This document shows, piece after piece, positions 1-12,169 of a stretch of 64,000 bases of DNA. Where the stretch lies: contig NC_092675.1 of the NCBI RefSeq assembly GCF_964355755.1, forward strand, positions 31,582,912 to 31,646,911, read 5' to 3'. Position 1 is the first letter of the stretch, and every line of letters begins with the position of its first letter. The notes beneath the pieces were generated by a model. The model worked only from the letters and a program-made list of their open reading frames with translations. It was not told the DNA's origin and did no database searches. Made by a program: the position numbers and the translations under genes. This DNA is from Antedon mediterranea (taxonomy: Eukaryota; Echinodermata; Crinoidea; Comatulida; Antedonidae).

Positions 1-1045
1 GCACAGGTCTAGCTAGTATATTAAAATAAAAATAGGGCCTATGATATAGGCCTAGCCTACCCAGCCAGTGGTAGTGATTGATTGTTAATATTACAAATTA
101 ATAGCATGGTACACAATTTAATATTTGCTACTTCTTGAACAGCAAAATAATCTTACCTATATAGATGGTAGGTATGGTCCAAATCTGCTTAGCCACTTCA
201 GGTTACTGCTCTATATATGTATCTACAATAGTATAACATTAATAATTATTATAACAATTTTATAAAATTAACTTAACTTATTAAATTTAATATGATTGCA
301 TACTAATTTGAATATGCAGTGATGAGCAAAACCGAATGTTAATATGATGCTTGTCATTATTTATATTGTAATTATTACATACATATAGGCCTATAATATT
401 CCCTATTGCATACATGTTACATGGGTATATACAGTATAATCCTCATAATATTAAATTTACAGTTTTTGTAATGAATACTGTAAATTTAATAAACTAAAAT
501 TAATTATAATGATTAAATAATATTAAAAATATATAGGCCTAGGCGTAGATCCTGGGCCTAATTTTAATTAGGTAGCCTACTAATACCTATTAGGCTAGCC
601 TACTCAAGGCCAGGCTAACTAAGCCGGAAAGCTGCTTCTCTGTAGTAGGCTGCTAGAGAACACAGGTCTAGCAAGGGCCTAGGCCTAGTATTAAAATAAA
701 AATAGGGCCTATAATATTGGTATATGCCTACCCTACCCAGCCAGGCCTAAATAATTAAAATAATGTAACATTTCCAAACTCATTTGGGTCAGCTGTCACA
801 TGAAAGGCAGTGTTGCAACTAGAGTAGACATAAGCCTAAGCCTAAAAATGACACAATTTGAAACGGCCATAGCTCAAAAATTCCACCATCACCTCTCGAC
901 CATTACTATGTTATAACATTCACAGATAACTAAATTATCATGCAGTACCAAAGAATTAGAGTGAAAATTACATTTTTTAAAGATACGGACAAACAAACAT
1001 GTACCTAATTTGGAAATGTCACTCACGCGCGTCAATTGGTCTATG
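1..1045. other. Intronic DNA rich in AGGCCTAG motifs, with a duplicated segment
   Basis: No coding exon seen. Bases 1-75 and about 660-745 are diverged copies of one sequence (ACAGGTCTAGC..., then AATAGGGCCTAT..., then CCCAGCCAG), so the interval holds a spaced direct repeat. Blocks around 535-690 are almost entirely made of AGGCCTA/TAGGCTAG words. Because the first recognised WDR36 exon starts in mid-protein, this stretch is most likely inside a WDR36 intron. Confidence 0.5.
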
Positions 1046-1049
1046 CTTG

Positions 1050-1850
1050 TGTTATGCGCGATTTGAACGATTTGCGCAATTTGAAATTGCGCAAAAAAAT
1101 CCTTGCGCAATTTTAAATTGCGCAAGAATTATTTGCGCAATTTGAAATTGCGCAAGGATTTTTTTGCGCAATTTCAAATTGCGCAATCAACTTGCGCAAT
1201 TTCAAATTGCGCAAGAAAATCTTTGCGCAATTTTAAATTGCGCTGCACAATTTGTAAATTGCGCAAGATAGTTCTTGCGCAATATGACACCTTTGCGCAA
1301 TTTGAAAACGAACTGTAAATTTTCCCATACATGGCTATAGGCTAGGCCTAGGCAGAGGAGTTTAAAATTTAGTATTTTATTATATAAATAAGACCATTTC
1401 AATGAAGATAATGTTTAATACTCACTTTTTAAGTTTTTAATATTAGTTTAAGCTAGGCCATGTAACCTAGTCAGTATCAGTAGTCCAGACCCTAGCTAGG
1501 CTAGAGTAGTATAGCCGGCCGCCCGCGCCGCGCCCGCCTGGTGGAACACCACCGCTTCGTTTTCCTTCGTCGGTTCTTCGACGGTATGCTAACTTATAAC
1601 AATATTTGCACTACTAAAATAAGGAAATGCGATATTTATCTTTAAATTTGAATCATTCTTAGAAATTACTATAAAAATATGGGTGTACATGATTTCACAA
1701 TCTGTCGAAAAACCTTGCGCAATTTGCAGATTACTTGCGCAATTTAATACGTTGCTTGCGCAATTTGAAACACATGTTTCAATTCAAATTGCGCAAGGAT
1801 TTTTTTTGCGCAATTTCAAATTGCGCAAATCGTTCAAATCGCGCATAACA
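1050..1850. mobile_element. 801-bp MITE with arrays of TTGCGCAA palindromes and CTTG target duplication
   Basis: The ends are inverted repeats beginning TGTTATGCGCGATTTGAACG and continuing for about 50 bp. Direct 4-bp duplications CTTG flank the element at 1046-1049 and 1851-1854. Both arms contain tandem, self-complementary units of the type TTGCGCAATTTgAAATTGCGCAA. There is no transposase, so this is a non-autonomous DNA transposon. Superfamily is not assignable. The repeated open frames in the arrays are a by-product of the repeat. Confidence 0.8.
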
Positions 1851-1891
1851 CTTGTAATTTATGGCCCACCCTTCCATTAATTTTCAGCGTT

Positions 1892-2612
1892 GGGTGACTA
1901 CTTCTTCGCATGCAGCTAAAGTAAAATGACGTCACGTTAAAGCGTGTCGTCACAGAATCTCATGCATATGCAAAAGTTGTTTTGTTTCTGCTTCTTGTGC
2001 GCTCATGATTTATCTGTGGTACAGAAAATAATCCGATATTGTTCCAGATAACAAAGAAGCAGATTAAATATAGTTTTTTATTCGACCCATTTGACTTAGA
2101 TGCCTAGCCCTAGAAAGACTTTCTATGATACCTACTCACTAGCGGCCTAACTAAAGACAAGTAAAATACAGTATACACTACCCACTATCAGGCCATCCAT
2201 ATCCTCCCCTTCATCGTTACCGCGTGGCATTGTGCAGATACTAACCCAGCATACTAGCCCACCCACCCTAGCTCTCAGGTATGCACTGCGCTGCCACTAG
2301 ACAGTAGGAGGCCTAGCCTATTTCAGCATTTGAAAATACATACTAATATTGTACATTATTATTATTTTTTATTTGCACTGGAAGTATCTAGGTTCTCCTG
2401 TCATGTTAAAATTAAAGTATATTATTTATTATCCTCAGCAGTGAAAACAATTATATTTTGTTGTATATTTTCAATAAATCTCGCGTCGCGTGTGTGTGGT
2501 GTGGTGGAAAAAACTCTCAGCAAGTTTGCTTCATTAATATGCATGAGACTCTGTGACGACCCACTTTAAGGTGACGTCATTTTACTTTAGCTGCATGCGA
2601 AGAAGTAGTCAC
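1892..2612. mobile_element. Non-autonomous DNA transposon with about 80-bp terminal inverted repeats
   Basis: Left end GTGACTACTTCTTCGCATGC at 1894 matches the reverse complement of 2593-2612. The match continues through AGCTAAAGTAAAATGACGTCA and, with some mismatches, through TCACAGARTCTCATGCATAT. A short CGTT occurs beside both ends and may be the target duplication, but two extra bases on the left make this uncertain. The interior of about 560 bp has no recognisable gene. Confidence 0.7.
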
Positions 2613-2870
2613 CGTTACATTCCTTCTTAAAAACAAAACGACAACGTGCTTGTTTCATCCAGGGACTCTTTAATGAATATTCATATTTTTAGCGACCCTT
2701 TATTTTTTTATCTCATTCTCATTGGCTGTTTAAAACATGTCTTTAAATGACGTTTGACTCCACTCTGCACACGTGGATTTGTAAGTAATTGTTTATGTAT
2801 TGTTACTCCAGCGATACGACTTGTAACGTTGAGGGCGCATGACTTAATTCGTATGTTTGAAACAGCTGTG

Positions 2871-3191
2871 TTATGCATGCTCTAGAACTGTGTAAAATCA
2901 TTATGATTTCATGTCTGTTATGCATGCTATAGAACTGTGTAAAATCATTATGATTTCATATCTGTTATGCATGCTATAGAACTGTGTAAAATCATTATGA
3001 TTTCATATCTGTTATGCATGCTCTAGAACTGTGTAAAATCATTATGATTTCATATCTGTATGCATGCTATAGAACTGTGTAAAATCATTATGATTTCATG
3101 TCTGTTATGCATGCTCTAGAACTGTGTAAAATCATTATGATTTCATATCTGTTATGCATGCTATAAAACTGTGTAAAATCATTATGATTTC
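2871..3191 (+). repeat. Minisatellite, 47-bp unit, about 7 copies
   Basis: The unit starts TTATGCATGCTMTAGAACTG and ends TTATGATTTCATRTCTG. One copy lacks one base of the unit start. It lies in the WDR36 intron upstream of the first exon in the window. Confidence 0.9.
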
Positions 3192-3796
3192 AGTGAGTTA
3201 CCATTTGCAAGGTAGTTTACCCTACAGAAGCAAGGAATAAACTTAATTGTAAACATAATTCATCCCTTTTTGCTGCATAAGCGTTAATAACATGATTTAA
3301 AGGCGAATATTACTGTATTATTAATGATGACTAGACGCATCTGGAATCTGAATCCCAATTAACTGAGCAAACATCTAAATATACAGGTAGTTGTGAATAT
3401 CTGGTGGTTACCACCTTAAAGTAACTACCTGTATGCATTCTGGTGCGTGGATGTAAAATGACAGAGCCCAGATATCAACAAGTTAACTAAACTGGCTAAA
3501 TATAGTAGCAAATGTTTAACAGAAACAAAAAAAAGACTGACAAGGCCCGATAAGTACACAATTGGATTGCTAGCTTGTAATATATGCATGCATAAAAGTC
3601 AAAATGGAATGCTGCACTCTACCTAGAGTGTGATGGTAGCTTTCAAAAGTACTGTAATATAAAATGATATATTACAGACCTCTGTATAGCACACCTTTAA
3701 TGGCTCTCTGCGACCACTCCTTGTAAGCCATCAAAGATTGTTTTGTTTTCCATTGTACATGATATCATAAGCATAATTACAATTATTTATTGACAG
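3192..3796. other. Rest of WDR36 intron; one short hairpin
   Basis: No exon or gene seen. A small perfect-arm hairpin sits at about 3379-3433 (ATACAGGTAGTT ... AACTACCTGTAT). The interval ends with the acceptor TTGACAG at 3790-3796. Confidence 0.5.
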
Positions 3797-6700
3797 GTCA
3801 AGATTGTACACTAAAATCCTTCTCAACAGTTCATGAAAAGCACAACAAAAATCTTGGACAAGCTTCTATGAAAAGAAGTGTTGCAAAAAAGAAGGGCTTA
3901 AAACATGATACCTTTAAATTACCCCCAATAATTAATTTTGCTGCAGGTAATAATTTTGTTTAATTTAATTTATTCTGCATCACAGTATGTAATATCACAG
4001 CATTGGGATACCAGGCTCTGCATAACAGCATACCTTATTACCAACATTGGGATACCAGGCTCTGCATAACAGCATACCTTATTACCAACATTGGGATACC
4101 AGGCTCTGCATTACAGCATACCTTATTACCAACATTGGGATACCAGGCTCTGCATAACAGCATACCTTATTACCAACATTGGGATACCAGGCTCTGCATT
4201 ACAGCATACCTTATACCAACATATGGATTCCAGGCTCTGCATTTAAAGCGACATTCCGCAAACAACGGGTTGCAGCCCAAAATGGCTTGGTCCTGAAACA
4301 ACCATGTGCAGAATGCAAAATAAAAATATTGTGTATTCTTCTAATATAATAAAAAGACAATAGAATTTAATTATTTACACAATTTTAATTTTTGTTAGAG
4401 TGCAGTCGAGAAATGCATTGGGATGGAATAGTAGCTTGTCATCATGGTTTCCCTATTGTTACAACATGGAACTTTCAAAAGTGCTGTATGGGAACACACA
4501 AATTAAAACATAAGCGCTTTGATGACAATTTACATAAACATGTACAGGCCACGGTATGTTTATTCTTAGATACCACGTTGATTTTACTATTCATCTAATA
4601 CCCTTTTCACACCTGCAAAAAAAGTTGTAATCACGTTTGGATAGTGTTAAGACAATTTTGTCGAAAACATACCGACAATAGGGCCTGTTTTTTCGTTCCC
4701 AGATGGTACTGTGCATATGTATATTGCCCTGGCATTGAAGTTAGTAATCAAATAGCATGCAACTGTGTTTTCTTCTGAGGTTTCTCATGGTTTGTATGAA
4801 AAAGTGTAATAAATCAGGAGATCAAACCTGGTTACAACTTGTAAACAATTAATGCAGATGTGAAAAGGTTGCTTGATCACACTAAAATCAGCCAAATGTA
4901 TGAAAATCCCACAAATTAATTAAGGTTAATAATCAGCAGTTAAATCTACAAACAATGGTCTGTATTACATTGGTACATTTTTTTAAAGCTCATTATCATT
5001 ATCATAAATTTATAAATATGTAAATACAGTTAGTCTTAGCACATTATTTTTTCAATTTGAAACAATAATTTAATAATAGAATAAAATGAATAACAGAATA
5101 TTTAATTTATGCCTTTTTCATTGATTTTTTTAAACATAGGTTGTAGAGGTGACGAGTTGTGGTAACTTTGCTGTTGTTGGATGGAGTACAGGACATGTTG
5201 ATACATACAACATGCAGTCTGCTATTTTTAGAGGTTCCTATGGTATCCCAGTAGGTAATGAATAACCATAGTTAGGTTCCTATGGTATCCCAGTAGGTAA
5301 TGAATAACCATAGTTAGGTCCCTATGGTATCCCAGTAGGTAATGAATAACCATAGTTAGGTTCCTATGGTATCCCAGTAGGTAATGAATAACCATAGTTA
5401 GGTTCCTATGGTATCCCAGTAGGTAATGAATAACCATAGTTAGGTTCCTATGGTATCCCAGTAGGTAATGAATAACCATAGTTAGGTTCCTATGGTATCC
5501 CAGTAGGTAATGAATAACCATAGTTATTAATGAATAATTTAAAAATTATAAACAGTTTGTAATATATTGCGCATTATATGAATATTCTTATCTGAATATA
5601 TTAATTGTATTATATCTGTCTAGTCCGACATAATGGAGACATTTGTACTGTAGCAGTCTAAACCAAATCTGTATTACAAACCATTTAATTTGAACAAATT
5701 AGTAGCAATTTGTGAGGATTTTTGTTGTCCAAACAAATAATATGTTATTTTAAAGCACATGAGGGAGCAATTCGTGGCGTAGCAGTAGACGGCCTAAACC
5801 AAGTCACTATTACAGCTGGCACTGATGGGCTTATCAAGTTTTGGAATTTCAAATCCAAGGATTTGATAAAAAATGTAAAAATGGATTGTACAATCTTAAA
5901 AGTGTTTTTACATCGAGAAAGGTCAGTCTTATTTCTTTTTGTTACCTTTTTAAAGAGAGTTACTTTTACAGTGGCTAGTTAATATTCAGGACAATGGCAC
6001 AAATCCTTTTCAAAAAGGTGGGGGGAGGGGACAAAACAAGATTTTGGCTGGGGGCTATGAAAGATGCCCGGCTCTCTCAATTTTAGGTTGTTACAATCGG
6101 TTCAATATGAACTGTACATAGTTTTAATCTATGTGTATATGAATATGAACTAAGTTAAAAAACTCAATAAGCTGCACTTCTGAATTACTAGTAAGATAGT
6201 GTTCTGAAGTAGATGGAATTTGGTAAGAGAAGCATCTTAGCTTCACCATGGTTGGGACTGAGGTAAAACTAAGAGTTGATCTTTTAGTTGCCCAACACCC
6301 TGTTAGTAACTAAAAATGTCAGTAGCAGACAATCTTCAGAATGTTCGAAATAATCTAGAGCCAAGAAGTAAAGTTAAAAAATGCGTGCATTAACTAATGG
6401 TGTTAGTAACTTATTTCTAGACTCGGTCACATCATAGATCCCGGGGACAACAATACAAAAAATTAATTAAAATATTGAAAACATACAGACATTTAGAATT
6501 TTAAATAAATCAGCATAAATCATATTGCAACTAACATTGGTGATTGTTATTTTGACAGTGGTATGTTGGCAGTAGCATTAGGTGATTTTACTTTGAATGT
6601 ACTTGATATAGACACATGCAGCATTGTCAGGATATTTGTTGGTCACAGAAATAGCATAACAGATATGGTAACTTTATTTTATTTTGTTAATGACCGATTT

Positions 6701-9700
6701 TAATTTATAATTCGACAAACAAATCATTTGAAATTTTGTTTTTCTTAGGCATTTCGTTCAGATGGCAGATGGTTACTTACATCATCAATGGATTCAACCA
6801 TTCGCACTTGGGACCTTCCACTTGGAAAGTAATACCTCATTCTGTTCATTAGGTTTTCAGATTAAACTTATATATATATATATATGAAAAATTAAAAAAA
6901 AATATTTTAATCTATGTAATATCAATAAATATATGAAAAATTTAAAATAATTTTCTGGTTAAAACTCACTGTGCTTTGTAATAATTAGGTAAATGAAAAA
7001 CCTGTGTTTATGAAAAGCTAGTGTTCATTAATATTAGCAGTAGCAAAATGTACTATAAAGCTAGTGTTCATTAATATTAGCAGTAGCAAAATGTACTATA
7101 AAGCTAGTGTTCATTAATATTAGCAGTAGCAAAATGTACTATAAAGCTAGTGTTCATTAATATTAGCAGTAGCAAATAGTAGTCCTAAATTACCTCCTAA
7201 ATTTCTTATATATTTTTTATTACATTTCTTCATAACATACAGTTTATATCTGTTCTCAAAACACCTTACTTTTTCAGATTATTATTTTCTTTGCAATCAT
7301 TTACTTTTAGTTAAACCAATTTTAAATAACGTTTAAAGAAGTGTAATTTAACCCTAGTTTGAAAACTGTGAACTGCTTCATGGACTAAATATATATATAT
7401 ATATATATATATAAATTGGCGTGTGAATTTTAGTGCCAGCAGCTGTCTGAAATTGGTGTTAAAATGTTCCCCTGCTGTTATAACTTTTTCCAGCAAACTG
7501 TCTACATACAGTATATACACCTACCAATATATCTTTTCTTGTCTGTTTTCAATAACTGCAATGGTCCTTCCCTATGTGCTGTCAGTTTTGGCTAACTTGT
7601 GTGGGATGAGGACTTATGCACATTCTTATATTTATATATGTTCCCCATCTTATATTTGTCACTTAAAGAATTGACGACACCAAACCAGTCTGATACAGTT
7701 GACAGTTTTAATTTAAATTGTACTTAACATTTCAAACTTCATTTCTAATGCATACAAGTTATGTTGCTAATATTTGAATGTTGATTGTCAACAATATTGT
7801 TCAATTTTAGATTGGTTGATTCCTTCTTATTGGATTCCCCGGCAACAAGCTTAACTCTTTCTGTAACATGTGATTACTTGGCAACCACTCATGTTGATGA
7901 TTTAGGAGTTTATTTATGGTATTCTAAGCTTTTTTTAAATGTAAAACGACAACTTTCTGCAAGGAAATGTACTATATTCCTACAGAAAGTAATAAATCTG
8001 TATTTGATCAATTAGTCACATGATCTTTACTATTAATAAAAGAATTCATAAATACCGTGCAAGTTATTAACTTGCCTAATGCATTCATCAATAGTAATAT
8101 TAGACTTTATCTAATTTGTATCTAAACGTTATCTAATAATGGTTTGTCATTTTGTATAACCTTTATAATTTAGTCTATGCAAGTCATCAAATATCACTTA
8201 CTTAAAATCATCTACTGTCATTGTTGTCATCAAGTTACTTGTAGTAATTTGATACTATACAACTCAAGGTGATATAAAACCTGGTTAATATCATTATGGA
8301 CGAATTATCAATCGTAAATTATAAATTTGATAATGCATTTTACATTAAACTGATATTTACTGATATTAAAATTATGGTAAATACAGGTAAAAATTGTATC
8401 CCCTGTAAAATCTATTTAGTTATCTAAATATTGATAAAAAACCTCAGCTATTGGTTAGGAAAGTTGTGCAATTTATTATCTTAAAATGATTTAATTGTGT
8501 ATAAAGTCTTCTGTATATTAGTACTACAATTTAGTACTAAACTACATGTTTATTCATAATAGGAACAATAGAACATTGTTTGTACATGTGTGTTAGTACA
8601 GTACTAAACTACATGTTTATTTATAATAGAAACAATAGAACATTGTTTGTGTTAGTACAGTACTTAACTACATGTTTATTCATAATAGGAACAATAGAAC
8701 ATTGTTTGTACATGTGTGTTAGTACAGTACTAAACTACATGTTTATTTATAATAGGAACAATAGAACATTGTTTGTACATGTGTGTTAGTACAGTACTAA
8801 ACTACATGTTTATTTATAATAGGAACAATAGAACATTGTTTGTACATGTGTGTTAGTACAGTACTAAACTACATGTTTATTCATAATAGGAACAATAGAA
8901 CATTGTTTGTACATGTGTGTTAGTACAGTACTAAACTACATGTTTATTCATAATAGGAACAATAGAACATTGTTTGTGTTAGTACAGTACTAAACTACAT
9001 GTTTATTCATAATAGGAACAATAGAACATTGTTTGTACATGTGTGTTAGTACAGTACTAAACTACATGTTTATTTATAATAGGAACAATAGAACATTGTT
9101 TGTACATGTGTGTTAGTACAGTACTAAACTACATGTTTATTTATAATAGGAACAATAGAACATTGTTTGTACATGTGTGTTAGTACAGTACTAAACTACA
9201 TGTTTATTCATAATAGGAACAATAGAACATTGTTTGTACATGTGTCTCTTCAAGCATTACCTGATGACTTTAAACCAACAGTAGTAGCTCTTCCAGGAAC
9301 CTGCATTAACACCAAAGGTAAACCACAGATATATGGTCGCTCTAATAAATTTTGAATAAAATTTGAATCTCAATTCTGGATCACTTTTTAATATTTTCAA
9401 ACCACTGAAAGTTATATACTACAATGACTCAATTTCATTTTGGGGGCATCTCTACCAGGATCCCAATTCTGGACCACTTTTTACTATTTTACTAATTTAA
9501 ACTACTGTTATATACCACAATGACTTAATTTCATTTTGGGGGCATCTCTACCAGGATCCCAATTCTGGACCGCTGTAGGATGATGGCCAAATTGTAAGTT
9601 GTTTTTTGTTAACCAACTGAAAACTACATAATTTGTGTATAACAAACATTAGACAACGCCCTGTTTGGTTGAGTATTTTAAACAATAGGAATTTTAGAAC

Positions 9701-11276
9701 AATGCTTAATCATTTTGGAGGTATGATCTTGGCGGAGGTGAACTCTTGGCGGAGGTCAGCTCTTGGCGGAGGTCAGCTCTTGGCGGAGGTCAGATCTTGG
9801 CGGACCTATGTAATCTCTGACTGCTCTTGTTTGTTAATTAAGAAACCTCTATTTTTATATTTACCTCTGAAAGAGATTCATGTTAAGTTGATTGTATTTT
9901 TTAAGAATCTGATAATGAGGAAATAAAGGATGTATATGAATTTGATGGTAACTTCAAGTCTCCTGATCAGATTTCATCTGAATTAGTTACTTTGTCATTA
10001 TTACCACAATCAAGATGGAAAAGTTTAACTAATCTTGAACTTATACGGGTAAGAATTCATAAGTTTTAAGTTCAATAAACCTTTTCAGATATAATTTGTG
10101 CTTTAATTGCCTTAGTTTGGTTTTATATAAATTGTTATTGGTGGAATATTTTGGGTGAAAATGGTGGATAATTAATAGTTTTTTTTTATTTTTCAACAGA
10201 AACGGAATAAGCCAAAAGAGCCACCAAAATTAGCTCAAGTGCCATTTTTCTTACCAACACTTCCAGGATTAGAATTGAAATTTGCTACATCAGAATTGAA
10301 AGATAGTTCAGAGGTAAATACAGGTTACAGTAGTATCCCTTCTATGATGAGTACTGACAATGAAGAGAAACGTAGCGTTTTTTGTGTGCTTGTCGGCTGA
10401 AATAAAAAAGTATATATTTTAATAACATGTATTCTAAATTTAAAGGCTTCTAGAATTCTCCAAATAGATGCTCTTGCTGAAACATCTGAACTGTGTAATT
10501 ATTTATCACGAGCAGAAGAAACTCGAGACTGTAAGTTTAAAAACTTTCTTTCAAATAATAACCTTTTTTTAGAGCTATATTTATCAAACCATGTGTTAAT
10601 GACTTATGTCAACTAACTATGCATTCACTCAGGATTTTGTAAAACTGATTTAGTACAATCAGTGACTTGATACAAAGATTTGTTATGAAGCAACTTCATA
10701 CCCAGACATATGTGTCAAATAACCTCTTTTGTATACCACTTCATCAATATCATCAATGATATAATGTAATATCCTTACAAAATATTACCCTTCTATTTTT
10801 TTTTAGATATGCCTGTACTACTTTTTATGAAAGAACTTGGACCATCTGCCATTGACACACAAATTCGTTCTCTGTCTCCAATTGGAGGAGGTTCTGTGCA
10901 TATGATGATCTATTTCATACAATTTTTGAATTCTGAATTGTCTAGCAAACAGGATTATCAACTGGTACAGGCTTATTTGGGGTTGTTCTTAAAAGTGAGT
11001 ATAATAATGATAATTTATATACCTACATAAAATCAATACAAGATAATTTTCCAACCATAATTTTATTGAACTTTTGGTATGTTCATAATTTTAAATTCAT
11101 ATAAATATTTTTGTATATATTTTTAGATTCATGGGGAGTTGTTAACAAAGGATTCAGATTTGACAGGTGAACTTGAAACTCTACAAAGAATTCAAACGAC
11201 TGCTTGGAAAGAACTCAATAAAAAGTTTAACCAAAGTGCATGTATTGTAAACTACTTGAAAAATGCCACAATATGA
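3797..11276 (+). CDS. WDR36: WDR36/UTP21-type WD40 protein, C-terminal 13 exons (5' partial)
   Basis: U3 snoRNP/SSU-processome component needed for 18S rRNA maturation in the nucleolus (family knowledge). Exons: 3797-3946, 4399-4553, 5140-5242, 5756-5921, 6559-6667, 6749-6828, 7811-7918, 9217-9317, 9906-10048, 10200-10313, 10446-10530, 10807-10994, 11127-11276. All use GT-AG and all junction phases agree, giving about 549 residues ending TGA. The early exons carry the late WD40 blades: FSTVHEKHNKNLG, the WDGIVACHHG segment, VAVDGLNQVT, SDGRWLLTSSMDSTIRTWD and DYLATTHVDDLGVYLW. The last exons (RNKPKEPPK onward to VNYLKNA) form the UTP21 C-terminal domain. Roughly 450 N-terminal residues expected for the family lie upstream of the window. 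Two exon boundaries fall inside tandem repeats (see 5234 and 8540 entries). Confidence 0.95.
4000..4245 (+). repeat. Intronic minisatellite, 44-bp unit, about 5.5 copies
   Basis: The unit begins CATTGGGATACCAGGCTCTG. It lies in the WDR36 intron between 3946 and 4399. The open frame through it is repetitive (HWDTRLCITAYLI...) and is not part of the spliced gene. Confidence 0.9.
5234..5525 (+). repeat. 42-bp minisatellite built from a WDR36 exon-intron (donor) boundary, 7 copies
   Basis: The unit begins GTTCCTATGGTATCCCAGTA. Its first copy contains the last codons of exon 5140-5242 and the donor TATG|GTATCC at 5242/5243. Each later copy repeats the same donor sequence. Using a later donor would add a segment containing an in-frame TAA (GGT AAT GAA TAA), so only the first donor gives an open product. 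Confidence 0.85.
7014..7175 (+). repeat. Intronic minisatellite, 43-bp unit, about 3.8 copies
   Basis: The unit starts AAAGCTAGTGTTCATTAATA. It lies in the WDR36 intron 6829-7810. That intron also holds short TA dinucleotide tracts at about 6872 and 7390. Confidence 0.85.
8540..9244 (+). repeat. 67-bp minisatellite built from a WDR36 intron-exon (acceptor) boundary, 11 copies
   Basis: The unit runs GTACTAAACTACATGTTTAT, TCATAATAG|GAACAATAGA, ACATTGTTTGTACATGTGTG and so on. The last copy supplies the acceptor ATAATAG|G at 9216/9217 and the first codons (NNRTLFVHV) of exon 9217-9317. All 11 copies carry the same AG. In upstream copies the frame runs into GTG TGT TAG, so only the last acceptor yields an open product. 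Two copies are about 8 bp shorter. Confidence 0.85.
9369..9575 (+). repeat. Tandem duplication of about 105 bp in a WDR36 intron
   Basis: Two diverged copies share AATTCTGGAYCACTTTTTA and TTTCATTTTGGGGGCATCTC. Confidence 0.7.
9727..9806 (+). repeat. 17-bp tandem repeat, about 4.6 copies
   Basis: The unit is CTCTTGGCGGAGGTCAG. It lies in the WDR36 intron between 9317 and 9906. Confidence 0.85.
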
Positions 11277-11294
11277 GAAATCTTATAAAATAAA

Positions 11295-11304
11295 AATAAA
11301 TAAA
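11295..11304 (+). promoter_or_regulatory. Polyadenylation signals for WDR36
   Basis: Two overlapping AATAAA hexamers lie about 20 bp past the WDR36 stop at 11276. They are consistent with a very short 3' UTR. Confidence 0.6.
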
Positions 11305-12169
11305 TCATATTTAGGTTTTTGATTGGACTAAACAAACAATGTGACAATGAATTTAGTTATTGGCCACCATTGAACAAAAGACTTCCTCTTTACTCCTGGG
11401 TGCAAAAACATGTGTATTAATTAATATTTTAACTGTACTATATTTTACTATACTTTCGATGATTAAAGCTGTTGTCATACATGCATGTTGTAGATGATTG
11501 TAGCTGCTGGCATGGGGTGGGTGGGGGGGGGGGGGGGGGGGTGGGGGGCGGGGGGGGGGGGGGAGGGGTGTCATGTCCCTGATATAGCTGTATTTTAAAT
11601 GGTGTTTTTCTACCTAGTGTTTGGAATAAGAAATGTGATGATATACAATTCCCTTTTTGTGTAATTCAAAATAAAATGAGAATTTCAAACAGTTGAGTAT
11701 TATTTCGAGTACATTATTCTAGAAAAAGCTCTCGTAATTTAGAAGTTCTTATCATTTTCTTTGTTCTAAAATATTATTTACATTGTAATTCATATTGCAG
11801 TGCCCCTCAAGTGCCTGGTATAATAAGGTCCAATTTCAAATAGTTGTTTTATTCCGTGTTGTATGTTTATGTAACAATATAATTACAGTACAATGCACAC
11901 AATTGGCGTGTATATTGTTACCATGGGAAAGTTCACTGAAGCAAATGTCTAATTTAATTAAAAAGTATTTATTGGATACAATCGATCTTAACTCTTTCTA
12001 TAAGGCGAGAGTGGACAGGCAAGTTATGGCATTTTAAGGCTCCTGCTATTGTTTAATCATTTAACAGGTACAGTAAATAAACACTTATATTTGTCATGTC
12101 GTTTAGCCAGTTTCTCTTTGCATTAAACATGTTTTAGAATATATTCAATTCGATTATATATTAATAGGA
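11305..12169. other. Intergenic spacer with a long G tract
   Basis: No gene recognised. The G-rich tract is listed separately. Just before the next start codon the sequence TTAATAG|GAATGG could be a splice acceptor for an upstream untranslated exon, but I could not identify that exon. Confidence 0.4.
11515..11568 (+). repeat. Near-pure G tract of about 50 bp
   Basis: Guanine runs are broken only by single T, C or A bases. Such tracts can form G-quadruplexes on the + strand. A proline-rich open frame on the minus strand is only the translation of this tract. Confidence 0.9.

Noticed and set aside
4003-4296. Repetitive open frame HWDTRLCITAYLI
   Set aside because: By-product of the 44-bp intronic minisatellite whose copies stay in frame by chance.
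5228-5521. Minus-strand protein of repeated MVIHYLLGYHRNLT units
   Set aside because: It is a translation of the 42-bp minisatellite; no start context, no homology, and the repeat belongs to the WDR36 boundary on the other strand.
8540-9244. CRISPR-like appearance of regularly spaced repeats
   Set aside because: No unique spacers; units are contiguous tandem copies in an animal intron.
8580-9355. Repeated open frames VLNYMFIYNRNNRTLF
   Set aside because: By-product of the 67-bp array; only the last unit's exon part is used in WDR36.
11353-11574. Proline-rich minus-strand protein
   Set aside because: Pure translation of the G tract.
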